Origin: Deltaproteobacteria bacterium
Lineage (GTDB): Bacteria > Desulfobacterota > Binatia > UTPRO1
Length of the DNA: 64,000 nucleotides
Assembly: GCA_029262315.1 (NCBI GenBank)
Contig: JAJCZP010000071.1
Span: forward strand, 1 to 64,000
Direction: 5' to 3'
The position numbers and the translations under genes are program-made. This document shows, one piece after another, positions 28,757-38,213 of this stretch (positions are counted from its first letter, which is position 1; every line of letters starts with the position of its first letter). Under the pieces are notes generated by a model, which saw only the letters and a list, made by a program, of their open reading frames with translations, made no database searches and was not told the origin of the DNA.

Positions 28757-28761
28757 TCGAC

Positions 28762-31380
28762 TCACGAGCGACCGTCCCAGTCGATCTGCCAGGTCACGAC
28801 CCGCGTACCGCCGACGCCGTGTCGTTCATCCACCTTCCGGAGATGGCGCGCGTAGCGCCCGTCGAGAAAAAGAAGGTGTACGAAGGTCGAACGAATGAGA
28901 TCGTGCGGTCCCACGAGCACGCGCTGATTGAGCTCATCGATCAGCACCGCGACCTCCGCGGGGGGCTCGCCCGCGACGGGCGTCTCGATGCGATCGTCCG
29001 CGGTGGCCTGCACGACCAGGGTCGGCGTCGCGACGAGTTCGCGTCCCGGGTACTTCGGGCGCTCCAATCTCAATCGCACCGAGCTCGGGTCTCCGGGGAC
29101 GAGCGCGACGTTGCGGAGCCAACTCGCCGTACGCCCACGACGCCGCTGAACCGGGCACTGCCAGGCGCCGTCGGCAGCGTCGGCACAGTCGATCCAGTCA
29201 TGGACCAGGAGATCACGACGCCAGGCGGGAAGGGCGGACGTCCCCGACAGCGTGGGCTCCCAACGCGCCAGATCTTTCCAGCTCTTCAACGTGATCTGCT
29301 GGCTGCTGAGCACGAGAAGCGCCGGAGGTGGCGCGCAATGGCTGGCCGCAAGGACGTCGCGCTGTGCCGCGAGCGGGAGCGCGCCTCCCTCGAGCAGCGC
29401 GACCGCACCCGCGCGATCGTGGACCGCGAGCGCCAGCACCAGGTCGTATGCATCTCTCGGCGCCATCCCAGATGCGACCAGGCGCGGGTAGGCACTCTCC
29501 CGCCCCTCGGGCTCGGGCGCCGCCGCCGAGCCGCAGCTCAGCATGCGGAGCAGGCCGAGCGTCTCGCGCTCGTCGGCCGCCATCAAACTCCGCCCGGTCC
29601 AGTAGGGAATACGGGTGCGAAGCGAGCCGCCGTCGGCAGTCACCCGCCGCTCGGCGACGTACTTGGCCCAGTACCCATGGTCCCACCAGAGGTGAAGCAC
29701 CGTCTCGGGTGCGGACTGCGCCCGAATGCTCGTGAGCGTGTCCCACCACGCATCGTCGATCCGCGGACGATAGTGCGATGCCAACGCGTGCGTCAGCTGC
29801 AACGTCGGCAAGAGCAGTGCCACCGCGGCGACCGCCGCCGCCGGACGAGCAGAGCGCCCCACCACTCCCGGCAGCAACGCCAACCCACGCTGCAGGCGGC
29901 CGATCGCATGCCCGAACGCGAGGCCGAAGGGGGCCACCAACAAGAGCACGAAACGCGCACCGATCGACGCCTGCACGGCGCCGACCAGAAACCACACCGT
30001 CGCGACCATCGCCGCGCCGCCGTCGTACGAGGAATCGACCTCGCGATCATCGATCAGTACACGCACGATGGCTGCAACGAGCGCCGGCACGACCAGGAGC
30101 TGGGCGGTGCCGACGCGAGTGAGCTCCGCACCGAAGAGCAGCCGGACGACGATGCCTGTACTCGCGGCGGCCGCCGCCATGTGCCACCAGCGCCAGCCGC
30201 GCCATGGTAGCAGCAGCACGCCGAAGCCGAGCCACCCGACCGTGCGTGCGACCTCCCCGCCGAGCCCACTCCCAATCTCGGCGCGCCTGGGTTCGTAGAG
30301 CTCGGCCACGCCTTCGAACACACTCGGCCACGGCAGCCGGTTCGACACCGCGTCCGCACTCGACGCCGCGATCGCCAAGGCCGGTCCGAGCCTGCGCAGC
30401 ATCTCAACGGGAACCGCGAAATACTCGTGATCGGTACCCGCGATACTCGTGGTCACGAAACAGGCCACGTAGTAGACGACCGTCATCGCGGCGGGACCCC
30501 GCATCGCCTCCGATGCCCGCCGCGGCGCCGGCGTTCCATCGGAACGCACGAATGGGTGCAGGCCAACCACGAAGACGTGGGCGATCAGGGCGGCCAGGAC
30601 GACGCCGTAGGTCAACGGCCAGCCGCTCCACGTACCGGCGTGCAGCCCGACGAAGCCGGCAGCAACGACGCTCCAGGCGCAGGCGCGAGCCAGTGTCGTC
30701 GCGGTCAGCGCCCGGACGATCGCCCACACCAGACACAGGGGCAACACGACATTCCAGACGTCGTTGTCGCTACCGGCGCTCCGGGTCAGGAAAAACGGAT
30801 TCCACGCGATGGCCGCACTGGTCGCAAGACCAGCCAGGTCCCCGCCAAGGCGGCGACCTATGCCGAACGCAGGAAAAATGACGAGCACACCGAGCATCAC
30901 CGGTACGAGATAGGCCGTCGCCGGCAATGGGTAGTCAGGGCGGACGGCGGTAATCACCCGGTGCAGTCCGACCATCGCCACGATGTGCATCGAGCGGCCG
31001 TACCGCATCGCCCGACCGACGGGCGCGTGCGTCAGCGTATCGCGACAGACGCCGTCGACGACCTGGTCACAGGTCGTGCCGTGGCGGAGATAGTTTCGCG
31101 CGGCGCGGAGCCAGACGTAGCTATCGTAGTCGCCGAGGTAGACGTGCGCCCGCCCGCCGGCGTCGTCGTAGCGCAAGAGCGCCTGCGTCTCCGTATCGAG
31201 TCCGGGGAGCGCGAGCGGCAGCAGACGCAGCCAAAGCGTGATGGCTCCGATCGCCAGCAGCAGCGCCCATCGAACCGGGCGCGCCAACACGCCACTGTGC
31301 CCCGCGGACGCCGGCCCCGCGCCGTCGGGCGGCACTGGTGCGCGGCCGTCGGGCTTCGTTGGTGCGCGGCCGGCGTGCAC
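28762..31380 (-). CDS. STT3/PglB/AglB-like oligosaccharyltransferase
   Basis: Multi-TM N-terminal half; GDYDSYVWLRAARNYLRHG, AGSDNDVWN, SVFEGVAELYEP (TIxE/SVSE-like loop), LHLWWDHGYWAKYVAERRV (WWDxG); start approximate (GTG). Confidence 0.88.
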   Translation of the reverse strand: MHAGRAPTKPDGRAPVPPDGAGPASAGHSGVLARPVRWALLLAIGAITLWLRLLPLALPGLDTETQALLRYDDAGGRAHVYLGDYDSYVWLRAARNYLRHGTTCDQVVDGVCRDTLTHAPVGRAMRYGRSMHIVAMVGLHRVITAVRPDYPLPATAYLVPVMLGVLVIFPAFGIGRRLGGDLAGLATSAAIAWNPFFLTRSAGSDNDVWNVVLPLCLVWAIVRALTATTLARACAWSVVAAGFVGLHAGTWSGWPLTYGVVLAALIAHVFVVGLHPFVRSDGTPAPRRASEAMRGPAAMTVVYYVACFVTTSIAGTDHEYFAVPVEMLRRLGPALAIAASSADAVSNRLPWPSVFEGVAELYEPRRAEIGSGLGGEVARTVGWLGFGVLLLPWRGWRWWHMAAAAASTGIVVRLLFGAELTRVGTAQLLVVPALVAAIVRVLIDDREVDSSYDGGAAMVATVWFLVGAVQASIGARFVLLLVAPFGLAFGHAIGRLQRGLALLPGVVGRSARPAAAVAAVALLLPTLQLTHALASHYRPRIDDAWWDTLTSIRAQSAPETVLHLWWDHGYWAKYVAERRVTADGGSLRTRIPYWTGRSLMAADERETLGLLRMLSCGSAAAPEPEGRESAYPRLVASGMAPRDAYDLVLALAVHDRAGAVALLEGGALPLAAQRDVLAASHCAPPPALLVLSSQQITLKSWKDLARWEPTLSGTSALPAWRRDLLVHDWIDCADAADGAWQCPVQRRRGRTASWLRNVALVPGDPSSVRLRLERPKYPGRELVATPTLVVQATADDRIETPVAGEPPAEVAVLIDELNQRVLVGPHDLIRSTFVHLLFLDGRYARHLRKVDERHGVGGTRVVTWQIDWDGRS

Positions 31381-31394
31381 CCAGTGATCCTCAA

Positions 31395-32450
31395 TCAGGC
31401 GGCGAAGCCGTAAAGCTCGGCGTACTCCGGGTCTTTCTCGGCGAGAAGCTTCGCGAGATTGACCATGACCTGACACTGCTTCCACGTCGCGTCGTCCTGC
31501 ATCTTGCCGTCGAGCATCAGCACGCCGGCGCCATCGGGCATCGCCTCGAGGACACGCTTGGCAAACGCGACTTCGTCCGGTGGTGGGCTGAAGACACGCT
31601 TGGCAATCCCGATCTGACTCGGATGAAGCGACCACGCCCCAACGCACCCGAGGAGGAACGCGGCGCGGAACTGATCCTCGCACCCGACCGCATCGGAGAT
31701 GTCACCGAATGGACCGTAGAACGGCAGCGCCCCAGTCGCAGCGCAGGCATCGACCATGCGCGCGATCGAGTAGTGCCACGGATCCTGCTGTGCGGTAATG
31801 CGCGGCGCGTCCTTGTTGTCCGGGTCGGGATCGGTGCGAACGAGATACGCCGGATGGCCACCGCCAACACGCGTCGTCTTCATGCGCCGCGACGCGGCGA
31901 GATCGGCCGGCCCAAAGCTCGTGCCCTGGATACGTGGGCTCGCCGCACAAATTTCTTCAATGTTCGTGACACCAAGCGCGGTCTCGAAGATGGCGTGGAT
32001 GAGGATGGGCCGCTGGATCTTGTGCTTGGCCTCGAGTTGCGCCAGCAGCCGATCGACGTAGTGGATGTCCCACGCGCCTTCGACCTTCGGCACCATGACG
32101 ACATCGAGACGGTTGCCGATCGCCTCGACCAGCTGCGTGATGTCGTCGAGAAACCACGGGCTGTCGAGACTGTTGACGCGCGACCAGAGAGGCGTGTCGC
32201 CGATATCGACTTCGCGTCCGATCTTGATCAGGCCTTCGCGCGACGCGATCTTCTTGTCGACCGGCACCGCGTCTTCCAGATTTCCGAGAAGGATGTCGAC
32301 CTTCGTTGCGATGTCGGGCAGCTTCGCGATCATCTTGGGATTGCTGGCGTCGAAGAAGTGCACCATGCGCGACGGCTTGACGGGAATCTCCGGCAGGGGA
32401 TCGGGCGCGCCAATGGCGAGCGGCTTGAAGAAATCTCGTGGGTTACGCAT
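31395..32450 (-). CDS. HpcH/HpaI aldolase/citrate lyase beta family (malyl-CoA/beta-methylmalyl-CoA lyase-like)
   Basis: [82 protein letters not shown]. Confidence 0.88.
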   Translation of the reverse strand: MRNPRDFFKPLAIGAPDPLPEIPVKPSRMVHFFDASNPKMIAKLPDIATKVDILLGNLEDAVPVDKKIASREGLIKIGREVDIGDTPLWSRVNSLDSPWFLDDITQLVEAIGNRLDVVMVPKVEGAWDIHYVDRLLAQLEAKHKIQRPILIHAIFETALGVTNIEEICAASPRIQGTSFGPADLAASRRMKTTRVGGGHPAYLVRTDPDPDNKDAPRITAQQDPWHYSIARMVDACAATGALPFYGPFGDISDAVGCEDQFRAAFLLGCVGAWSLHPSQIGIAKRVFSPPPDEVAFAKRVLEAMPDGAGVLMLDGKMQDDATWKQCQVMVNLAKLLAEKDPEYAELYGFAA

Positions 32451-32522
32451 GGGCCCTGTATCTAGCGGGTTATGGCGCGACGTGCCAGGCGGGGATTCGA
32501 GGCCTAGAAGCCAGGGGGCCGA

Positions 32523-32963
32523 TCAGTCGGTCGTGGTCGCGAGCCCCGGCGCCACGCTGCCCATGCCCGCGGCCTCCGCCAGAGTCATCGTTGGCGACAA
32601 TCGCGCCAGGAGCGGGACCCGATCGCCGTAGGCACGGCCCGCAAGGACACGATCTCCGCGAAGCACGATACGGTAAATCGTCCCCCACTCGAGCCGCTCG
32701 CCCCCGATCACGCCGCGATTCGCCGCCTCGACGAACACCGCCTCGCCGTCCGTTGCCCACCGCACAATGTCGAAGTGAAACTCCTGAATCGTCGCCAAGA
32801 AGAGCGTCATGTAGTCGCGCACCTTGTCGCGATGGAGCGGCGCCTCCATGCCGGGATGCAGCACGGTGCCGTCCGCCGGGTCGAAGAGACCTTCGTAGAG
32901 CGCAGGGTCGGGAGTGGCGCCAAAGGCAGCGAAGCGTTCGAGAAATCGTTCGACGTCGGTCAT
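32523..32963 (-). CDS. SnoaL/NTF2-like domain protein
   Basis: MTDVERFLERFAAFGATPDPALYEGLFDPADGTVLHPGM...; NTF2-like length and pattern. Confidence 0.7.
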   Translation of the reverse strand: MTDVERFLERFAAFGATPDPALYEGLFDPADGTVLHPGMEAPLHRDKVRDYMTLFLATIQEFHFDIVRWATDGEAVFVEAANRGVIGGERLEWGTIYRIVLRGDRVLAGRAYGDRVPLLARLSPTMTLAEAAGMGSVAPGLATTTD

Positions 32964-33111
32964 GCGAACCTCCAGCCCGCAGGCATGCCGCCCTGGGGCG
33001 CATTCGTTCACCGACGCTTACCGGGCGCCCCGTGCAGACGGAAGCCGTGTCCGATTCGGCGACGATCTCCAGCCACGGGGCTAGATGCCGGCCGCCTTCG
33101 CGACGTCGAAC

Positions 33112-34575
33112 TCAGGGAAACGTGACGGTACGCTCGACGGTCTCGCCGGCGACGATCGTCACCTCGAGTGTCTCCTCCGGAGCGCCGTCCAGCTTCACGG
33201 CCGCAACCCGGACTGAGTAGGTACCGGGGATCAACTCGAATGCCTTCGGATTGGTCGTATCGGCGGTGTACGTCCGTCCACCGGCGATCTGCTTGCCGGT
33301 GTCTGGCTGCCGAATGGCGACGACCGCGTCGACGAGCGTGGCGCCCTGCACCGCGCCGACTTTCAGCGTCCCGCTCACATAGTCGTGCGTGAGATCGGTG
33401 CGCTGGCCGCCCGCGACGACCACACCTGAAAACTCCGCGATCGGCCCGCTCTTGATCTCGACCGAGCCGACCTGCACGTCGTAGCTGCCCGCCGTCAACT
33501 CGAGGACCCGAGGATTGCTCGTCGACGCGCGGTAGGTGCGCCCCCCGGCCACCCGCTCTTTGGTTCCAGCTCGATAGACGTTCACCGTCGCATCGGACAG
33601 CGCACCGTTGCGGGTGACACCCACCGCCAACATCCCCGCACTGAAGTCGGCCACCAACTCCGTGATCTTGCCGTCGCTCACCTCGACCGCGGCGAAACGC
33701 TGCTCGGCCTCGCCTTTCAGGCGTACGGCCTTGATCGAGACGTCGTACGTACCGACCGCGAGCGGAAAGATGCGCGGATTCGTCTCACTCGCGGTGTACG
33801 TGCGGCCGTGCGCGACGCGTTCGCTGGCGCCCGCCGGTGTCACGACGACCAGAGCATCGATCAGCGCTTCCGCCGCAGTGGCTCTGACCGACAGACGCGC
33901 CGGCGTCTCCTCGGCGGTCGGCGCCTCGATGGCGTCGTCGAGCGCACCCGCAAGCTCCTCGGCATTGCGGGCGTCGAAGTAGAGCCCGCCTGCCGCCTGA
34001 GCGGCGCATTCCAGCTGCGACACGTCGGCATCGCCCATATCGAAGCCAACGACGTGCATGACGAACTCGACCCCGGCCGTTTTGGCAGCTCGGACCGCCG
34101 CGCAGGGATCGCCGCCACAGGTTTCGATCCCGTCACTGACCAGGATGACCGTCGACACACGATCGCGCGTCTTCAACGCATCGATGGCCTGCTGCACGGC
34201 CTTCGTTGTCGGGGTCTTTCCTTTCGCGTTCAGGGTATCGATCTTGGTCCCGAGCGCGGACGCGTCGAGCGGCCCGATCGGGACGATACTCTCGATGTCG
34301 TCGCAGTCGCCCTCGCGGCGGTGTCCGTACGCGATCAGGCCGACCTCGGTGCCCGCGGGAATCTTCCCCGCCAGATCCTTCATGACCCGGCGCGCAATCA
34401 CGATCTTGGCCTCGCCAGCCACCTGGCCCCACATCGAGCCCGACGCATCGAGCACGAGAATGAGGTCGGAGGTCGTATCTGCCGCCGACACGGACGCGAC
34501 CCCCACCAACAACGCCGCCAGGAACCCCAGTCCGGCCCCTACCGGCTTCACTCTGCTCTGCATCGTCGTCCGCAT
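33112..34575 (-). CDS. Secreted von Willebrand factor A domain protein with three C-terminal tandem repeats
   Basis: Signal peptide; DLILVLDASGSMWGQ (MIDAS); three GRTYxAxxxNPRxxxLxxGxYDVxV repeats. Confidence 0.92.
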   Translation of the reverse strand: MRTTMQSRVKPVGAGLGFLAALLVGVASVSAADTTSDLILVLDASGSMWGQVAGEAKIVIARRVMKDLAGKIPAGTEVGLIAYGHRREGDCDDIESIVPIGPLDASALGTKIDTLNAKGKTPTTKAVQQAIDALKTRDRVSTVILVSDGIETCGGDPCAAVRAAKTAGVEFVMHVVGFDMGDADVSQLECAAQAAGGLYFDARNAEELAGALDDAIEAPTAEETPARLSVRATAAEALIDALVVVTPAGASERVAHGRTYTASETNPRIFPLAVGTYDVSIKAVRLKGEAEQRFAAVEVSDGKITELVADFSAGMLAVGVTRNGALSDATVNVYRAGTKERVAGGRTYRASTSNPRVLELTAGSYDVQVGSVEIKSGPIAEFSGVVVAGGQRTDLTHDYVSGTLKVGAVQGATLVDAVVAIRQPDTGKQIAGGRTYTADTTNPKAFELIPGTYSVRVAAVKLDGAPEETLEVTIVAGETVERTVTFP

Positions 34576-34679
34576 CGGACCTCCTCCTCAATGGCGACGA
34601 GGCATCGCCTGGTGACGCCACCGATGTAAACGTGTCGCGGATCGGAGTCGAGCCGGGACCCGAGCCGGGACCCGAGCCG

Positions 34680-36002
34680 TCACGCCACCGCGAACAACCG
34701 CCACTCGCCAGGGATGCCCTTCAAAACGTGCGTGCCACGCTCTGCGAAGGTAAGGCCGGAGCCAGCAACGAGATCTTTCACCGTGCTCGAGACCAGGACT
34801 TCGCTCGGCTCCGCCTGGGCCATGACCCTCGCACCGGTATGCACCGCGATGCCGGCGATCTTGTCCTCGACGCGCTCGCACTCGCCGGTGTGCACCCCAG
34901 CGCGAATCTCCAGCCCGAGATCCTGCACCGCATCGCGAACGCTGGCGGCACATTTGACCGCCCGAGCGGGCCCGTCGAACGTGGCAAGGAACCCATCACC
35001 AGCCGTGTCCTGCTTGATGCCACGATGACGCTGAATCTGCTCGCGCACGACCCCGTGATGCCGCCCGAGCAGATCGCTCCATGCGCGGTCGCCCAGGGAA
35101 ACCGCGCGCTCCGTCGAACCCACGATGTCGGTGAACAGGACCGTTGCCAGCACGCGCTCGGTCTCGACGACAGCGCGCGAGCCCGTGAGAAACTCCTGCA
35201 CTTCGCCCACGAGACGCTCGACATCCCCCTGCCACGGCAGGTGCTCGTTGCCGGGCAATTCGACGTACCGAGCATCCGGTACGTGCGTTCCGAGCCAGCG
35301 ACCGCCCACGATCGACACCAACGCGTCGTCTGTCCTGTGCATGATCAGGGTCGGCACGTGCAGGGCGCTCGCGACCGCCCGCACGTCGATATCGTATATC
35401 CAACTCAACTGCCGCTGTGCGGCACGAGGACTCAACGCGGCACGCTCGAAGCGACCCGTGAACTCGGCCGCTGCCGGAACATCGGCGAGGGACGGTGAGA
35501 TGTACCGAACCGTCGTGCCATCGCCCCACGCCTCCTCCGCGGCGTAGCGCATGTGGTCGAGCCCGGGCGTCATCTTGGCATCGGCGGGATAGGCATCGTC
35601 GTTGGCCGTCGCGAACGTCGAGCACAAGACGAGAGCCTGCACGCGCTCGGGATAGGTCGCGGCACACAGCACGGACAGTGGCCCACCTTCCGACACCCCG
35701 AATATCACGGGGCGGGCGGAGCCAACGGCATCCATCACGGCTCTGAGGTCATCCATGCGCTCTTCGAGCGTGGAGTCGCCGACGTCGCGATCGGAGAGGC
35801 CACCTCCTCGTTTGTCGAAGAGGATGACCCGGCCGAACGACGCCAGGCGCCGGACCCAATCCTCGAAGCCCAACATCTCCCACTGAAGGTCGAGATGCGA
35901 GATGAATCCCGGCACGACCAGGATGTCGAGGGGACCGTCGCCCACGACCTGATAGGCGATGTCGATGTCGCCACTCTTGGCGTAGTTCGTCTTCGGACGC
36001 AC
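34680..36002 (-). CDS. Alpha/beta hydrolase - class III adenylate/guanylate cyclase fusion
   Basis: VSEGGPLS nucleophile elbow; cyclase LATVLFTDIVGSTERA, KQDTAGDGFLATFDGPARA. Confidence 0.92.
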   Translation of the reverse strand: MRPKTNYAKSGDIDIAYQVVGDGPLDILVVPGFISHLDLQWEMLGFEDWVRRLASFGRVILFDKRGGGLSDRDVGDSTLEERMDDLRAVMDAVGSARPVIFGVSEGGPLSVLCAATYPERVQALVLCSTFATANDDAYPADAKMTPGLDHMRYAAEEAWGDGTTVRYISPSLADVPAAAEFTGRFERAALSPRAAQRQLSWIYDIDVRAVASALHVPTLIMHRTDDALVSIVGGRWLGTHVPDARYVELPGNEHLPWQGDVERLVGEVQEFLTGSRAVVETERVLATVLFTDIVGSTERAVSLGDRAWSDLLGRHHGVVREQIQRHRGIKQDTAGDGFLATFDGPARAVKCAASVRDAVQDLGLEIRAGVHTGECERVEDKIAGIAVHTGARVMAQAEPSEVLVSSTVKDLVAGSGLTFAERGTHVLKGIPGEWRLFAVA

Positions 36003-36033
36003 GGGCTGGCTCTAACGCAACACACACGCGCAA

Positions 36034-36654
36034 TCAAAGATTGTCGCGGTAGTCCTCCTCGAGCATGTCGTCGATCGTCTTCTCGAGATCCGCCCCGCCG
36101 CCGAGCTTCGGTGCCATCAACTTGCCAAACGATACCTTGATCCGCTCCGACCACGTGTCGGGCTGCCAGAGCTTGGAGCGCTTGAAGGCTTTGGCGCAAT
36201 GGAAGAAGCACGTCTCGACGCGCACCCGGATGGCGAGCAGTGCCGGCTTACCACGCGCCGCCAACCGATCGAGCACAGCAGGATCGCGGGTCAGCTCCGC
36301 CGAGCCCTGCACCCGGAACGTTTCTTCGGTCCCGGGCACGACGAAAATCATCGCGACCCGCGGATTCGCCAGCAGATTCTTGAGACTCATGATCAGCTTG
36401 TTCCCGGGACGCTCGGGGATGAGAAGTGTGCCGTCAGGCTCGACAGCAACGAAACCCGGACCGTCGCCCTTTGGCGAGACGTCGGGCATGCCGTCAGCAC
36501 TCGTCGTCGCCAGCAGCAACATCGGCGAGCGCGCGATGAAGGCACGCGCCGTATCGTCGAGCTCCTGAAACAGCTTCGCCCGGACGACCGGTAACTCCTC
36601 GCCGATGATCGCGCGGACGTCAGCTTCGGTCGAGAGCGTGTGTGGATCGGGCAT
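36034..36654 (-). CDS. Pyridoxamine 5'-phosphate oxidase-like FMN-binding family protein
   Basis: RSPMLLLATTSADGMPDVSPKGDGPGFVAV, GNKLIMSLKNLLANPRVAMIF; GGAGG before ATG. Confidence 0.9.
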   Translation of the reverse strand: MPDPHTLSTEADVRAIIGEELPVVRAKLFQELDDTARAFIARSPMLLLATTSADGMPDVSPKGDGPGFVAVEPDGTLLIPERPGNKLIMSLKNLLANPRVAMIFVVPGTEETFRVQGSAELTRDPAVLDRLAARGKPALLAIRVRVETCFFHCAKAFKRSKLWQPDTWSERIKVSFGKLMAPKLGGGADLEKTIDDMLEEDYRDNL

Positions 36655-36771
36655 CGGAACCTCCTTGATGAACATGCGGCCACGCATCCGGTGAAGAATC
36701 GAGCGACCAGGTCAGACCGTACCACAACACGCTCACGCATTCCTCACGCGTGCGTGGCGCGCGGCCACGTA

Positions 36772-37245
36772 TCACGTCCACACCCTCTGCTCGCGCTCGT
36801 GGCGCGCCACGATAACCTCCAGCAGCTCTTCGTCGGTAGGCTGCCCCTCGAAACAGCGAACGTCCGGCGGAATCGACACCCACGCGAGTTTGCTGCGCGT
36901 CCAGATGTGCGCGTCCGGCACCAGATCCGCATGATCGTCGAGTGCGCCGGGACGGAGCACCCGGAACTGCGGCACACGCACCGGCTCGCCCCAAAGGCGG
37001 GTCACGCACCCCGCGCAGAAGCGCCCGCGCCATTGCCGCCCGTCCGGCCAATCGCGCGCGAACAGCTTCGGATCACCCTGCAGGATCTCGAGCCCCTCAG
37101 CCTCGACGATCATCGACATCCCGAACGCGGTCCCCAGGTGTCGCTGACAATCCGTGCAATGGCAGACGTAGAGAGCCAGTGGACGCCGCGTCAACCGGTA
37201 GCGAACCGCGCCACAGATACATCCGCCCTCGGCTGGCACCTGCAT
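36772..37245 (-). CDS. GFA/CENP-V family zinc protein
   Basis: GGCICGAVRYRL, CHCTDCQRHLGTAFGMS, RFCAGCVTRLW. Confidence 0.92.
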   Translation of the reverse strand: MQVPAEGGCICGAVRYRLTRRPLALYVCHCTDCQRHLGTAFGMSMIVEAEGLEILQGDPKLFARDWPDGRQWRGRFCAGCVTRLWGEPVRVPQFRVLRPGALDDHADLVPDAHIWTRSKLAWVSIPPDVRCFEGQPTDEELLEVIVARHEREQRVWT

Positions 37246-37461
37246 GGCAGGACCGTACCGCCGGCCTCCTGCGCTGTCGACCACACCCTCGTCCCAACGC
37301 GAACCGCCGATCCACCCCAACCTGAGGGCGAAGGAACTGGGAGTCGCGGCCCGCGCCACGATTGACGAGCGGCGCGTCGGACACGTACAGGAACCGCGTG
37401 CAGAGCGCAGAGACTCTGGGACACCAGGAGACGCAGTTAGTGAACTCGGCAGGAGCGGCTG

Positions 37462-37986
37462 ATGGATCTTGAGGGACTCGGGAACCTCGGGGATTTCATC
37501 CGTGGGATCGCGGTTGTCGTCACCCTCGTCTACCTCGCAGCGCAGATCCGCCAGAATACCCGCCAGGTACAACAGAGCGTCGAGCTGGCGCGCGCGCAGG
37601 CGATCAAAGGCGCCTACTCCATCGAAGCGACGCTGCTCACGATCGCGTCGGATGCCGAGGTCGCGCGGATCTTCCGCTCAGGCCTCGCCGACTACCGGAG
37701 CGTATCCGGCGATGAGCGTCTTCGGTTCACAATGCTCATGGCGTCCCTGACGGCGGGAATATCGAGCAACGTGGTCGAGCAGATGGCCCTCGGCATCTAC
37801 AAGGACCCGAGGATCAGCGACCAGGTCGTCACGCTGAGCAAATTCCTCGGCCTTCCCGGAGGGTGCGAATGGTGGAAGCGCAACGGGGCTGAGCATTCGC
37901 CGGTGTTTCAGGAAATCATCAACAGAGAAATCATCGACAAACTCCCGAGCCCAGAGATCGCCACACACGACGGGAGGACGCAATGA
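37462..37986 (+). CDS. Hypothetical membrane-anchored protein
   Basis: 174 aa; N-terminal TM IRGIAVVVTLVYLAAQIRQNTRQVQQS. Confidence 0.6.
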   Translation: MDLEGLGNLGDFIRGIAVVVTLVYLAAQIRQNTRQVQQSVELARAQAIKGAYSIEATLLTIASDAEVARIFRSGLADYRSVSGDERLRFTMLMASLTAGISSNVVEQMALGIYKDPRISDQVVTLSKFLGLPGGCEWWKRNGAEHSPVFQEIINREIIDKLPSPEIATHDGRTQ

Positions 37987-38204
37987 ACTGGGAAGCCGTT
38001 GGCGCGATCGCGGAGCTGTTGGGAGGCATCGGCGTCATCGTATCGCTGTTCTATCTGGCGATGCAGATTCAGCAGAACACGCGCTCCGTGCGCGCGGCGA
38101 GCTACCAATCCGTGACAAGCAGCCTGTCGCAGCTGTCGGGGTCCATCGGGCGGAACGCCGAGGCGTCGACACCTCTCGATCCCGAGCAGAACCTTCCGAG
38201 GTAG
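37983..38204 (+). CDS. Short paralog of upstream protein, apparently C-terminally truncated
   Basis: GGIGVIVSLFYLAMQIQQNTRSVRAASYQ parallels the previous ORF; 4-nt overlap; ends at 73 aa. Confidence 0.5.
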   Translation: MNWEAVGAIAELLGGIGVIVSLFYLAMQIQQNTRSVRAASYQSVTSSLSQLSGSIGRNAEASTPLDPEQNLPR

Positions 38205-38213
38205 GTACTGCCC

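Noticed and set aside
22132-31380. Ordinary O-antigen or capsule glycosyltransferase cluster
   Set aside because: No Wzx, Wzy, Wzz, WaaL, sugar-nucleotide synthesis or acetyltransferase genes; ALG1/ALG2-like sequences and an STT3 instead. Not fully excluded without phylogeny.
28819-31413. Long plus-strand ORFs opposite STT3
   Set aside because: Arg/His/Gln-rich shadow frames; STT3 motifs are convincing on the minus strand.
34640-34680. Short GAGCCGGGACCC tandem repeat
   Set aside because: Only about three imperfect units, intergenic low complexity; not a CRISPR or notable satellite.
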